Part shown: piece after piece, positions 35,802 through 43,813 of the stretch
Position numbering within the stretch: position 1 is the stretch's first letter
How the letters are laid out: every line of letters starts with the position of its first letter
NCBI RefSeq assembly: GCF_000271845.1
Contig: NZ_JH719393.1
Location: 186,001 to 250,000 of the forward strand
DNA from: Rhizobium leguminosarum bv. trifolii WSM2297
Lineage (GTDB): Bacteria; Pseudomonadota; Alphaproteobacteria; Rhizobiales; Rhizobiaceae
Length of the DNA stretch: 64,000 nucleotides
Direction of reading: 5' to 3'
Made by a program: the position numbers and the translations under genes
Notes under the pieces: generated by a model
Told to the model about the DNA's origin: nothing
The model's database searches: none
What the model saw: only the letters and a program-made list of their open reading frames with translations

Positions 35802-36104
35802 ATGGTCGGCCGTCCGGTCACGCTCAAGGGCCATATGCATGTCTGCCCAATGGTCGATCCCGGTCCGCGGCCGCATGTTGGAGGGCCGGTGTCTTCGGCA
35901 TCCCAATCTTTCGTCTGCGTGGACGGCGTGCCAATCGCAACGGTGGGCGACAAGTGCACATGCACGGGCGTTCCAACGACAGCCGGCATTACAAGCGGGT
36001 CGTCGGTTGCCAAGATCGGCGGCCAGAAGGTTGCCCGCTTCGGCGATGCCTGCGAGCATGGAGGCCGGCTGGTGCAAGGGGTTCCTTGGCTGACATTCGA
36101 TTAG
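35802..36104 (+). CDS. PAAR-domain T6SS spike tip protein
   Basis: This compact PAAR protein of 100 residues is of the DUF4150/PAAR_CT-like type. It has GHMHVCP and GPRPHVGGPV near the start, VPIATVGDKCTC, SSVAKIGGQKVARFGDACEHGG and a C-terminal WLTF. His and Cys residues suit zinc binding at the cone tip. It carries no toxin extension, so it acts as a sharpening cap on VgrG. AGAGGAG lies upstream of ATG 35802. It closes the first effector module. Confidence 0.92.
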   Translation: MVGRPVTLKGHMHVCPMVDPGPRPHVGGPVSSASQSFVCVDGVPIATVGDKCTCTGVPTTAGITSGSSVAKIGGQKVARFGDACEHGGRLVQGVPWLTFD

Positions 36105-36213
36105 CCGACCTCGAAAGATAATCAGAATCAAGTTCGAGAGGCGCGGGCCAGGAGAGGGAGCCTCCGTCTCAGGCAGGCTGCGCAGCAATCTCCACATCTG
36201 CGAGCGGTGAGAC

Positions 36214-36998
36214 ATGGCTAACAATGCGCAACTGAAACAATTAATTCTAGAGACGCAGCAACCTGTTTCGCCGTGTTGGATGGCGCGCAATTCGAGGATT
36301 TACCGCGTGCTTTGTTTGACGCCGATTTCGTGTGCAAGTCGCTTTATCTGGGTCGCGGAGATGGTCATCAGACTCACGTCCTCACGGCGCCGCAACTTGT
36401 CTGGCTCGATCGTGACTCCTATAGCGTCGACAAAGACGACACAGGTAGATCTCGCCCAAAGGTTTCCCAAATGGTGGATCGTCTGATCGATATTGTGCGC
36501 GATCGCCCAGCACTTGTTTTCTGGATGTGCGGTGAAGGTGGCGACGTTCTCTACCGGCACCTTCGGACGATCAACATGATCCTCATTCCTGCGACATCGC
36601 AGATCGATCGAGGCAAAAGCTACGAGCAAAACCCGCTTTCGCAAGAGGTTGATCACGCACAACATAGTGGGGATGAACGGGTTTTGTTTCGTCATGCGGA
36701 TGCCAATGTCATGGCACAGGTCATGCCCAGTCTTTCTTACGCAAACATGTCTCGTGTTCTCGGTCCTGCGGACCAGATCCTCTACTCTGCCGACGCGGAT
36801 TGGAGTGAAAAGCCTATGAGTATTCGGCGCGCGAATGACATGCCGCTGCCAAATGCGGCGCCGCTGAAATTGAGTTCTGAAGAGGTAGTAAGGATTGAAA
36901 ACTATCGGCGCCTTGCCGCTCGCAGGCGTCGAGTTTTCTATCTTCAGGATACCTGCCCCGTGGAAACGGAAGGAGCGATTCCGCAATCGCTCAAATGA
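36214..36998 (+). pseudogene. frameshifted DUF4123 T6SS adaptor gene
   Basis: The first 18 codons from ATG 36214 (ANNAQLKQLILETQQPV) and the frame starting at 36273 (LDGAQFEDLPRALFDADF) together make a normal DUF4123 start. They are in different frames: a single T is missing in the TTT run at about 36268-36270. The rest is intact, with YRHLRTINMILIP, DERVLFRHADANVMAQVMP and RVLGPADQIL, ending around 260 residues. It may be inactive, or translation could start at GTG 36273 without the first beta strand. The GC content is lower than in the T6SS operon. It could also be a sequencing error in a short homopolymer. Confidence 0.82.
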
Positions 36999-37038
36999 TG
37001 CTGTATGCTCGGTGCCTCCAATCGCATGGGATTATTCG

Positions 37039-37647
37039 ATGAGCAATTTCAATACGCCTATCTGGGAACTGAAACCCAAACTCGGTTTAGGCGAGATAAT
37101 GTTCGGCATGGAACGCGACGCCGTCAACAAGCTCACAGCCTACGGTGAGGTGGCGGTGTCACGAGACAGTGCTCCTATACCTGATGACGAGGCGACCGCC
37201 TTCCTGCGGTCGCTCGGCTTTGCCGATGAGAATATCTCGGGTGCTCTTGGTGCGCAGGCGACATTTGCCAGCTCTGACATCATTACTGACAGTCGTAACA
37301 ATGGGCTGGTTCTTGAATATGAACGATCTGGGCTGACTGAAATACTGGCGGACGTGAATACGGAACACCTGAACTACAGGGGTGTGCTCGTATTTCAGCA
37401 CGACCCCCTTGCCTTCATAATGCATATGGCAACCTCTCTTGGAGAAACTCCGGTCATAAATGAAAGCGAAGTTGTCTTTACATCTAACTGCATCTACTTG
37501 TTCGAGTTCGTCGTCGAGGCCCGGACTTCGCCTTCTAGCGGGCACGAGTATGCTCAGGGTAACCCGAGGGACCGATCGATTATATGGCGATCCACGCCTC
37601 GCAGTGCGGGTGCCGATCTATCGCTCTATAAGCCGATGAGCCTTTAA
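37039..37647 (+). CDS. hypothetical protein, probable immunity protein (202 aa)
   Basis: The protein is not assigned to a named family. It begins with ELKPKLGLGEIMFGMERDAVNKLTAYGE (about 8-35), a pattern (G-I-FGM--D-V--L) common at the start of small cytoplasmic immunity-like proteins in effector loci. It has no signal peptide or membrane segment. ATG 37039 is chosen because the upstream part of the frame overlaps the DUF4123 gene. The sequence is AT-richer than its surroundings (25 of 60 bases are G or C from 37021), suggesting acquisition by transfer. It follows an adaptor remnant and precedes a toxin remnant. Confidence 0.7.
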   Translation: MSNFNTPIWELKPKLGLGEIMFGMERDAVNKLTAYGEVAVSRDSAPIPDDEATAFLRSLGFADENISGALGAQATFASSDIITDSRNNGLVLEYERSGLTEILADVNTEHLNYRGVLVFQHDPLAFIMHMATSLGETPVINESEVVFTSNCIYLFEFVVEARTSPSSGHEYAQGNPRDRSIIWRSTPRSAGADLSLYKPMSL

Positions 37648-37780
37648 AGCGACCTTAGTGTTAATCGGCCGCGACAAGGTCTCTCACCTCGATTTTCTTG
37701 CTTCTCCGACCTGTGACATTTGCTCGATATTCATTGCGTCAGCTGCGACAGGGTGCTGCTCGTCGGTTGTTTCCAGACCC

Positions 37781-37906
37781 TTCTGGAGCGAGTTGCTTGG
37801 CCGGCTTGCGTTGCAGGAGCTGGAGAAGGATGCGATCCAACGCGGCAAGTTCCATGGCGGAGCCCTGGGGCAGGGCGTTACCAGTTTCGGGTTTGCTATG
37901 CGATGA
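37781..37906 (+). pseudogene. 3' remnant of a lost effector/toxin gene
   Basis: About 41 codons (FWSELLGRLALQELEKDAIQ onward to FGFAMR) have rhizobial-looking codon use. They end in a TGA that overlaps the ATG of the next gene in ATGA (37903-37906). This kind of 4-nt overlap is typical of a toxin gene translationally coupled to its immunity gene. Upstream of about 37780 the frame stops looking coding, and there is no room for a full toxin after the stop at 37647. The family of the lost toxin cannot be told. The assignment is inference from overlap and context. Confidence 0.5.
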
Positions 37907-38406
37907 TGGATATCGTCGCGGACTGGCTGAAGGCGGACGAGGCCGCGACAATGACCGAGTGGCGCGAGAAGGTTTACGACGAATATGCCGGCGGTTATGG
38001 CGGCTGGAGCGAGCTTGTCGAGCACTGGCGGGAGCCGGACGCGGTTGCTTTCCACCGCATCCTCGCCAAGGCGGCCGACTACCACGTGGCACAGAGCAGC
38101 GACATGACGACCACCGGCGACAAGCGCAACAAGCGCGAGAAGCATTACGAAATCGAGCCGGACGCCTATTGGGCGTTTCCCGTCCTGCTGCTGATGATCC
38201 TGCGCATGCGCGAATGGGAGGGCTTGCAGAACCCCGGCTATCTCAATCACGACCTGTTCCAGATGGGGGTCTTCAAGGAGCTTCCGAAACCGGTCCCATG
38301 GCCTGCCGATGCCCTTTTTGACGCAGTGGACAGAAAGTTCCGTCAGGAATTTCCAAACACGCCCTCGACGGCAGATCTACCGAGGCTGCGTGCAGAGCAA
38401 TCCTAG
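37903..38406 (+). CDS. hypothetical protein, probable orphan immunity protein (167 aa)
   Basis: The soluble, Trp- and Tyr-rich protein has no signal peptide. Visible parts are ADWLKADEAATMTEWREKVYDEY (about 6-28), the charged DKRNKREKHYEIEPDAYWAFP and LLLMILRMREWEGLQNPGY, ending PADALFDAVDRKFRQEFP. I do not recognise the family. Start ATG 37903 is chosen because it overlaps the preceding stop in ATGA; a second ATG follows directly. The frame is open farther upstream, but that part has no coding character. Position between a toxin remnant and a PAAR gene suggests immunity. Confidence 0.72.
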   Translation: MMDIVADWLKADEAATMTEWREKVYDEYAGGYGGWSELVEHWREPDAVAFHRILAKAADYHVAQSSDMTTTGDKRNKREKHYEIEPDAYWAFPVLLLMILRMREWEGLQNPGYLNHDLFQMGVFKELPKPVPWPADALFDAVDRKFRQEFPNTPSTADLPRLRAEQS

Positions 38407-38433
38407 GCAATCTTTGCGAAACGAGGTGAGCCG

Positions 38434-38718
38434 GTGACGAATGTTTCGCTCAGGGGCCATAACCATGTTTGTCCGATGGTCGAACCTGGGCCGAAGCCGC
38501 ATGTGGGCGGCCCGATCTCGGAAACGCAGACACTGGTGACGGTGGAAGGGGTTCCTGTTGCGGTTGTCGGCGACAAATGCACCTGCGTAGTCGCCGGGCC
38601 CGACACGATTAGCGGCGGCTCGTCGATAGTCTTTATCGAAGGCAACGCGCTTGCCCGCATCGGCGATGGCGGCCGTGTCGTCGAGGGTCTCGGCTGGTTC
38701 ACATCCGATTATATTTAG
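38434..38718 (+). CDS. second PAAR-domain T6SS spike tip protein
   Basis: The 94-residue PAAR protein is closely similar in layout to the one at 35802. It has RGHNHVCPMVEPGPKPHVGGP, VPVAVVGDKCTC, SSIVFIEGNALARIGDGG and a C-terminal WFTSDYI. It starts at GTG 38434 with GAGGTGAG upstream. It carries no toxin domain. Two PAAR tips for one VgrG gene imply that the second served another effector set whose toxin is now gone, or a VgrG encoded elsewhere. Confidence 0.9.
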   Translation: MTNVSLRGHNHVCPMVEPGPKPHVGGPISETQTLVTVEGVPVAVVGDKCTCVVAGPDTISGGSSIVFIEGNALARIGDGGRVVEGLGWFTSDYI

Positions 38719-38830
38719 CTGCTCGTGGATCGGGTCGCCGAGATAGCGATAGCGGCTGACGTCACGGTTTCTGGATCGAGCATGTTCGGGCTCGGCGCGA
38801 CTAGCGACGACTAGCATCGAGATACCGTGA

Positions 38831-39541
38831 ATGGCAATGGACAAGAATTTTTCAGACAGAATTGAACGCATCGGCTCTCCGCGGCGCCGCATTCCTCTGA
38901 CTGCGGAGCGAGATGCCCGGCTTTCCCTTCACCTGCCCGATAGTTTCCTGGAATTCTTACGAACCTTCGGGTTTGGCGATTATTTCGATCGCAAACTGCA
39001 ATATTGTGATCCCACCGAGTTCTCACCCGTTCTAGCGCTGGTTTTCGGCAACGACCCAGAATTCAGCCATAAGGATTGTTTTGTAGTTGGCCACTCCGCT
39101 TTTGGTCGGCTTGTGTGCTGGTCGAAACGACATGACCATTTCGAGATCGATCTTGTCGATATGCGTCTCTCATCCAGTAAACTGGCGCCAACGCAATTGG
39201 TCCTGCCGCCACACCTTGCAAATCGGCAAAGGAGCACGGATCCCAATATTCTGGCTCGCTCGCTCTTGCCGTATGAGAGCAAGGATTATGAGGAGTTCGA
39301 CGCTCGGGATCAGCCTATGTTTGAACGTTGCCGCGCCATGCACGGCAGTCTTGAACGAACAGATTGTTATGGGTACTTCCCTGCACTCGCAACAGTCGGT
39401 CTGGACAGCGCAATGCGGCACGTCGAGAACATTAAACGCGTGGCGGCGCTGGAGCATTTTGCCATCCTGGCCCAGTTGGGCACGTTCCGCTTGATGTGGT
39501 TGGAGCGGGGGCAATATACGGCGGTACGCGTGATCGGATGA
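38831..39541 (+). CDS. second GAD-like/DUF1851 immunity protein (orphan)
   Basis: The 236-residue paralogue of the immunity protein at 35051 shares with it YCDPTEFSPVLALVFGNDP, a GHSAFGRLVCW strand, IDLV, GYFPALATVG and ALEHFAILAQLGTFRLM. The overall sequence is well diverged. No Ntox15 effector lies beside it. It probably protects against a different Tde-type nuclease delivered by neighbours, or is left from a lost effector pair. ATG 38831 or 38837 can serve as start. The gene follows PAAR2 after 112 nt. Confidence 0.8.
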   Translation: MAMDKNFSDRIERIGSPRRRIPLTAERDARLSLHLPDSFLEFLRTFGFGDYFDRKLQYCDPTEFSPVLALVFGNDPEFSHKDCFVVGHSAFGRLVCWSKRHDHFEIDLVDMRLSSSKLAPTQLVLPPHLANRQRSTDPNILARSLLPYESKDYEEFDARDQPMFERCRAMHGSLERTDCYGYFPALATVGLDSAMRHVENIKRVAALEHFAILAQLGTFRLMWLERGQYTAVRVIG

Positions 39542-39858
39542 GATGTGCACTCGTTCGATTTGGCGAATCGTGTGTGACGCGCGGAGAGGGCGTCGCTGCG
39601 GCGGCGACAACGGGCCGCCCCGGCATAATCAAAATACGTCGAGCTATCCGTTTCGCGCGCAAAAAATCCGACCGGGGCAGCACCGAAGCACTTTCTTAAG
39701 CGTTGGCGCCTTGGATGCAACCGCGCTTGTCACTGTGTGTTGGGCAGCGGCACAGGGTCTAAGGGTACGGGGAATACGACATGGCCCATAGCGGTTGTGC
39801 ACTTGTGAGCCGCCGCTGGTCTTGCGGTGGCGGTGCATTGCGCTAAGGCCCGGTGTGC
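39542..39858. other. intergenic stretch at the end of the T6SS effector region
   Basis: These 317 bases contain only short frames without recognisable protein and no clear hairpin. The composition changes here from the mixed effector island back to typical GC-rich sequence. Nothing further could be assigned. Confidence 0.5.
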
Positions 39859-40434
39859 ATGGTCGAGACAACGAACGGCTCGGGGTGGAATGCGGCGTAT
39901 CGGGATCGAGTTCCTGACGATCTAGACAGCGTCGAAGCGCCAACCGATCTCAACGATCAGAAAGCCAGATTCTCCGCTGAGATCGCGGCATTGGCGACGG
40001 CTGTCCTGGGTGGAGATCTGACGCGGCGGATGAAAGCCGACTACGCCGATCCGGATCTTTCCCGTTCGGCCGCCGTCCTCAATGAGCTGATCATGTCGAT
40101 CGGCGATAATCTGTCCGATTTCAACGACGCGATGGCCGCTCTCGCCCACGGCGATCTCCATAAAGGCATGCGGGACAAACATCGCGGCGCCTTCGGACAA
40201 TTGCAGAAGAACTTCAATCTCGCCCTGGTGACGATCCGCACGGTGCTGGGAGAACGGGGTTCAGACCAGTTTGAGGATAAGGCGACGAAATTTCGCCGGA
40301 TGCTGGCCGGCGTTGGGTGGAACGTCGCTGCTTTCGAAATCCGCGTTTCCGACGAAGAATCGCGGCCAATTCCTTCGCCTCCCCATGATCTATGGCTGAA
40401 GCTTGCCGATGCGCTGGATGGGTTTTCGGCCTGA
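39859..40434 (+). CDS. soluble HAMP-repeat protein (chemoreceptor-like fragment)
   Basis: The 191-residue cytoplasmic protein has two HAMP-like units in tandem (about 42-88 with VLGGDLTRRM, and 92-130 with LAHGDLHKGMRDKHRGAFGQLQKNFNLAL), as found in poly-HAMP receptors. It has no membrane helix and no methyl-accepting signalling domain. It ends in a unique region of about 60 residues. It may be a stand-alone signalling module or a fragment of a receptor gene. ATG 39859 is preferred to the upstream GTG. A hairpin shared with the convergent operon follows. Confidence 0.7.
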   Translation: MVETTNGSGWNAAYRDRVPDDLDSVEAPTDLNDQKARFSAEIAALATAVLGGDLTRRMKADYADPDLSRSAAVLNELIMSIGDNLSDFNDAMAALAHGDLHKGMRDKHRGAFGQLQKNFNLALVTIRTVLGERGSDQFEDKATKFRRMLAGVGWNVAAFEIRVSDEESRPIPSPPHDLWLKLADALDGFSA

Positions 40435-40444
40435 GCACCGGACC

Positions 40445-40474
40445 GCGCCACAACTGCAATGGCCGTTGTGGCGC
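40445..40474. terminator. bidirectional terminator-like hairpin
   Basis: GCGCCACAAC (40445-40454) and GTTGTGGCGC (40465-40474) form a perfect 10-bp stem with a 10-nt loop, between the convergent stops at 40434 and 40492. T-runs are absent on both sides, but the position between convergent genes favours a terminator role. Confidence 0.6.
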
Positions 40475-40491
40475 GCTGACGCGTTTCGTCG

Positions 40492-41937
40492 TCAGAAGGG
40501 GTAATGCTGGGCGGAATCCTCGACGGTGATCCAGCGAAGGTCGGTGAATTCAGCAATCGCCGCCTTGCCGCCGAAGCGGCCGTAGCCGCTGCCCTTGACG
40601 CCGCCGAAGGGCATTTGCGCTTCGTCGTGCACGGTCGGGCCATTGATGTGGCAGATGCCGGATTCGATGCGCGCCGCAACCGCCATCGCCCGCTGGACGT
40701 TGCGGCTGAAGACGGCGGATGACAGGCCGTATTCGGTGTCATTGGCGATGCGGATCGCTTCCTCCTCGCCCGAGACGCGAATGATCGGCTTGACCGGGCC
40801 GAAGGATTCTTCTGCATAGACGCGCATGTCCGATGTGACGTGATCGAGCAGCGTCGCCTCGACCACGGTGCCGGAGCGCTTGCCGCCGGCCACAAGTTTT
40901 GCGCCCTTGGCGGTCGCATCGGCGATGAGCTCTTCCATCTTCTTCGCCGCATCGAGGCTGATCAGCGAGCCGAGAACGACGTGGCCGCGTGGATCGCCGG
41001 CCGGGAGCTGGCTGGCGCGGGCGGCCAGCCTGGCGACAAACTGATCGGCGATCGTCTCGTCTATGATGATCCGCTCGGTCGACATGCAGATCTGGCCCTG
41101 ATGCATGAAGGCGCCAAAAATCGCGGCATTGACGGCGCCGTCGATATCGGCGTCGTCGAGAATGACAAGCGGCGCCTTGCCGCCGAGTTCGAGGAGGGCA
41201 GGCTTGAGATATTTGCCGCAGGTCTCGGCGATGATCCTGCCGACCTTCGTCGACCCGGTGAAGTTGACGCGCTTGACGGCGGGATGGGCGATCAGCGCGG
41301 CGACGATTTCAGGCGCATCCTCCGGTGCGTTGGTGATGACGTTGAGGACGCCGGCCGGCAGGCCGGCTTCGGTGAGCGCTGTTGCGATCAGCCGATGCGT
41401 GCCCGGGCATTGCTCGGATGCCTTGAGGATGACGGTGTTGCCGCAGGCGATCGGCATGGCGATGGCGCGGGTCGCGAGGATGACGGGCGCGTTCCAGGGG
41501 GCAATCGCCAGGCAGACTCCGGCGGCCTGGCGAACGCCCATGGCGAGCGTGCCGGGTTTGTCGGAAGGGATGATTTCGCCTGAAATCTGCGTCGTCATGG
41601 CGCCGGCCTCGCGCAGGATATTGGCGGCGAGCATGACGTTGAAGCCGGCCCAGGGCGCCGTGGCGCCGGTTTCCTCGATCATTAGCCCGGTGAACTCGCC
41701 GACTTTGGAATCCATGATGTCGGCGGCCTTCATCAGGATCGCGCGGCGCTGCCCCGGGCCGGTTTTCGACCAGGCGGTAAAGGCGGCGGCTGCGGCGTCG
41801 ACGGCGGCTGCGGCATCCTCCAGGCTCGCCGCGGCAGCGCGGCTGGCGAGCTTTTCGGTGAAGGGATCGATCCGGTCATAGGTCCGGCCGTCGGAGGCCG
41901 GTCGGTCTGCGCCATTGATCAGCAGGGAAATATTCAT
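40492..41937 (-). CDS. NAD(P)-dependent aldehyde dehydrogenase, vanillin/salicylaldehyde type
   Basis: This 481-residue ALDH has the cofactor site APWNAP (146-151) and GST (228-230), general base Glu250 in LLELGGK and nucleophile Cys284 in QGQICMST. The ending MPFGGVKGSGYGRFGGKAAIAEFTDLRW is typical of the vanillin/salicylaldehyde dehydrogenase branch. It probably oxidises an aromatic aldehyde such as vanillin to the acid. It is the last gene of the minus-strand operon that also encodes an SDR and a Liv transporter. A close paralogue opens the operon at 49047. Confidence 0.88.
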   Translation of the reverse strand: MNISLLINGADRPASDGRTYDRIDPFTEKLASRAAAASLEDAAAAVDAAAAAFTAWSKTGPGQRRAILMKAADIMDSKVGEFTGLMIEETGATAPWAGFNVMLAANILREAGAMTTQISGEIIPSDKPGTLAMGVRQAAGVCLAIAPWNAPVILATRAIAMPIACGNTVILKASEQCPGTHRLIATALTEAGLPAGVLNVITNAPEDAPEIVAALIAHPAVKRVNFTGSTKVGRIIAETCGKYLKPALLELGGKAPLVILDDADIDGAVNAAIFGAFMHQGQICMSTERIIIDETIADQFVARLAARASQLPAGDPRGHVVLGSLISLDAAKKMEELIADATAKGAKLVAGGKRSGTVVEATLLDHVTSDMRVYAEESFGPVKPIIRVSGEEEAIRIANDTEYGLSSAVFSRNVQRAMAVAARIESGICHINGPTVHDEAQMPFGGVKGSGYGRFGGKAAIAEFTDLRWITVEDSAQHYPF

Positions 41938-41960
41938 CGTGGATCTCCTTTGAGAATTGA

Positions 41961-42746
41961 CTAGAAGCCGAGGACGTCAGCATTGATCAATGCTTCGAGG
42001 CCGCCGTCGGCGGCAAGATTGGCGCCGTTGATCCAGCGTCCGCCATCCGAGCAGAGGAAGAGCACGGCGGGCGCGATATCGGCGGCGGTGCCGGCGCGGC
42101 CGACGCGGGTAATGTCGCTATCGACCCTGGCATCGCCGAGCACGGCGCGGAACTGTTTGAGGATCGGCGTTTCCACCGGCCCGGGGCTGACCGCATTGAC
42201 GCGGATGCCGCGCGCTTTGAACAATGGCAGGTGAGCCGCGCGCATGGTCCAGAGCAGCAGCAGCTCCTTGGAAAGCGGATAACCCTCCTCTTCCTTGAGG
42301 CCGTGTTCGGCGACAACGGCCGCCACATCCGGAAAGCCGTCGATTGATGTCAGCGATTTCGCCCGTTCGATATTGGCGCGCCAGCCGTAGCCGGCGATCG
42401 AGGCGACGTTGACGATGGCGCCGCCTTCGCGCAGGCGGGGTGCCACGGCTTCCGACAGGGCGCGAAGACCGTAGAAATTGACGGCGAGCGTCGAGACGAC
42501 ACCGGTACTGCCGGAAAGGCCAGCGACATTGGCGAGCGCGTCGAGGCGCGCCGGCAACTGCGCGACGATCTCGGCGACACCCGATGGTGTCGATAGATCG
42601 CCCTTGATGAAGGCGGAACTTCCGCTGGCCGGTTCGCGCACATCGACGCCGATCACCTCGGCGCCCATCTGGCCGGCCAATTCCGCCGTCCGGGCGCCGA
42701 TGCCGGAAGCCACTCCGGTCACCAGGATTGTTTTACCAAAAAGCAT
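41961..42746 (-). CDS. short-chain dehydrogenase, coniferyl-alcohol dehydrogenase-like
   Basis: The 261-residue SDR has the NAD motif TGVASGIG (about 10-17), an NVAGLSG strand, Ser in NVASIAGYG and YPLSK as the YxxxK pair, then NAVSPGPVETPIL. The sequence with its unusual short DALANVAG region fits the CalA-type coniferyl alcohol dehydrogenases, which oxidise coniferyl alcohol to coniferaldehyde. ATG 42746 has AAAGGTGA 5 nt upstream; a GTG three codons earlier lies inside that ribosome site. The operon context of aromatic aldehyde dehydrogenases supports the substrate, which remains inferred. Confidence 0.83.
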   Translation of the reverse strand: MLFGKTILVTGVASGIGARTAELAGQMGAEVIGVDVREPASGSSAFIKGDLSTPSGVAEIVAQLPARLDALANVAGLSGSTGVVSTLAVNFYGLRALSEAVAPRLREGGAIVNVASIAGYGWRANIERAKSLTSIDGFPDVAAVVAEHGLKEEEGYPLSKELLLLWTMRAAHLPLFKARGIRVNAVSPGPVETPILKQFRAVLGDARVDSDITRVGRAGTAADIAPAVLFLCSDGGRWINGANLAADGGLEALINADVLGF

Positions 42747-42787
42747 GAACGTCACCTTTCGCTAAAGAGTCCGGCAGGAAAACCGGC

Positions 42788-43813
42788 TCATTCTGTCCAT
42801 TTGATCTTGGTCGGGCCGGGCAATTTCAGCCGGTAGCCGACGGGCAGAAGCTGGAAATCGAAGCGGCGCTCGATTTCGCCCCATAGGCCGCGCGGCAGGT
42901 AGAGCGAGAAGATCAGGGCGGTGGCGCCGAGGCCGATCAGGTACCAGACGCCGGCTGCACCGAAGAAGGTCTCGATGACGAAGAACAGGATGGCGCCGAG
43001 GATCGCGCCCTCGAACTTGCCGATCCCGCCGACGAGCACCATGAAGATCATGTAGGCCGTCCACTGGACGCTGAAATAGGTCTTCGGCTGGAAAGTCGTC
43101 GCAGTCGCCAGCCACAGGCCGCCGGCGATGGCGATGCCGAAGGCGGCAAGCACGAAGAGCAGCCGCTTGGTGGCGATCACCCGCACGCCGACCGAGGTCG
43201 CCGCCTCCTCATTGTCGCGGATCGCCTGCATGGCCGCACCCGCGCGGCTGCGCATCAGCACGAAGAGGGCGCCGAGCAGGGCCGCCATGGAGGCGAGCGC
43301 AAGCCAGTAGATCGCCGCCCGCCGCGTGCCGCTGTCATAGACATTGAGCGAAATTAGCGAGGTCCCCGTTTCCCCCTGGATGAGCCGGTCGAGGTTGACG
43401 AGCAGATGGGCGAGTTCGGCCACGACCCACATGCCGATCGCGAACGAGCCGCCCTTCAGCCGCAGCATGAACAGCGAAAGCGGGATCGACAAGACGCCGG
43501 TCACGACCGCTGCGGCAAACAGCGAGACGAAGGGATCGAGCCCCGCATCGGCCAGTCGTATGGTGAAATAGGCGCCGAGGCCGAAGAACACCTGCTGGCC
43601 GACCGATACCAGTCCGCCGAAGCCGGCGAGTGCATTCCACATGGCGGCCAGGATCACATAGATGAACAGGGCGGTCATCCGGTCGATCGCACCGGCGCCG
43701 AGTACGGCGGGGGCGAAGATCAGCAGCGAGAGAACCGCCGCCATGGAGGTGAGCGCCATCCGCGACGATTTCGTCCAGCGCTCGATCGATATTCCGTTGG
43801 AGACGAATGTCAT
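42788..43813 (-). CDS. branched-chain-type ABC transporter permease (LivM family)
   Basis: The 341-residue integral membrane protein has about nine hydrophobic segments and the LivM pattern: LAAMWNALAGFGGLVSVGQQVFFGLGAYF near 55-83, then AIRDNEEAATSVGVRV as the ATPase-contact loop and GGIGKFEGAILGA. It pairs with the LivH-like permease encoded just upstream; the genes overlap by 4 nt (ATGA). Liv-type importers near phenylpropanoid genes often carry aromatic acids rather than amino acids, as in Rhodopseudomonas. Confidence 0.93.
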   Translation of the reverse strand: MTFVSNGISIERWTKSSRMALTSMAAVLSLLIFAPAVLGAGAIDRMTALFIYVILAAMWNALAGFGGLVSVGQQVFFGLGAYFTIRLADAGLDPFVSLFAAAVVTGVLSIPLSLFMLRLKGGSFAIGMWVVAELAHLLVNLDRLIQGETGTSLISLNVYDSGTRRAAIYWLALASMAALLGALFVLMRSRAGAAMQAIRDNEEAATSVGVRVIATKRLLFVLAAFGIAIAGGLWLATATTFQPKTYFSVQWTAYMIFMVLVGGIGKFEGAILGAILFFVIETFFGAAGVWYLIGLGATALIFSLYLPRGLWGEIERRFDFQLLPVGYRLKLPGPTKIKWTE

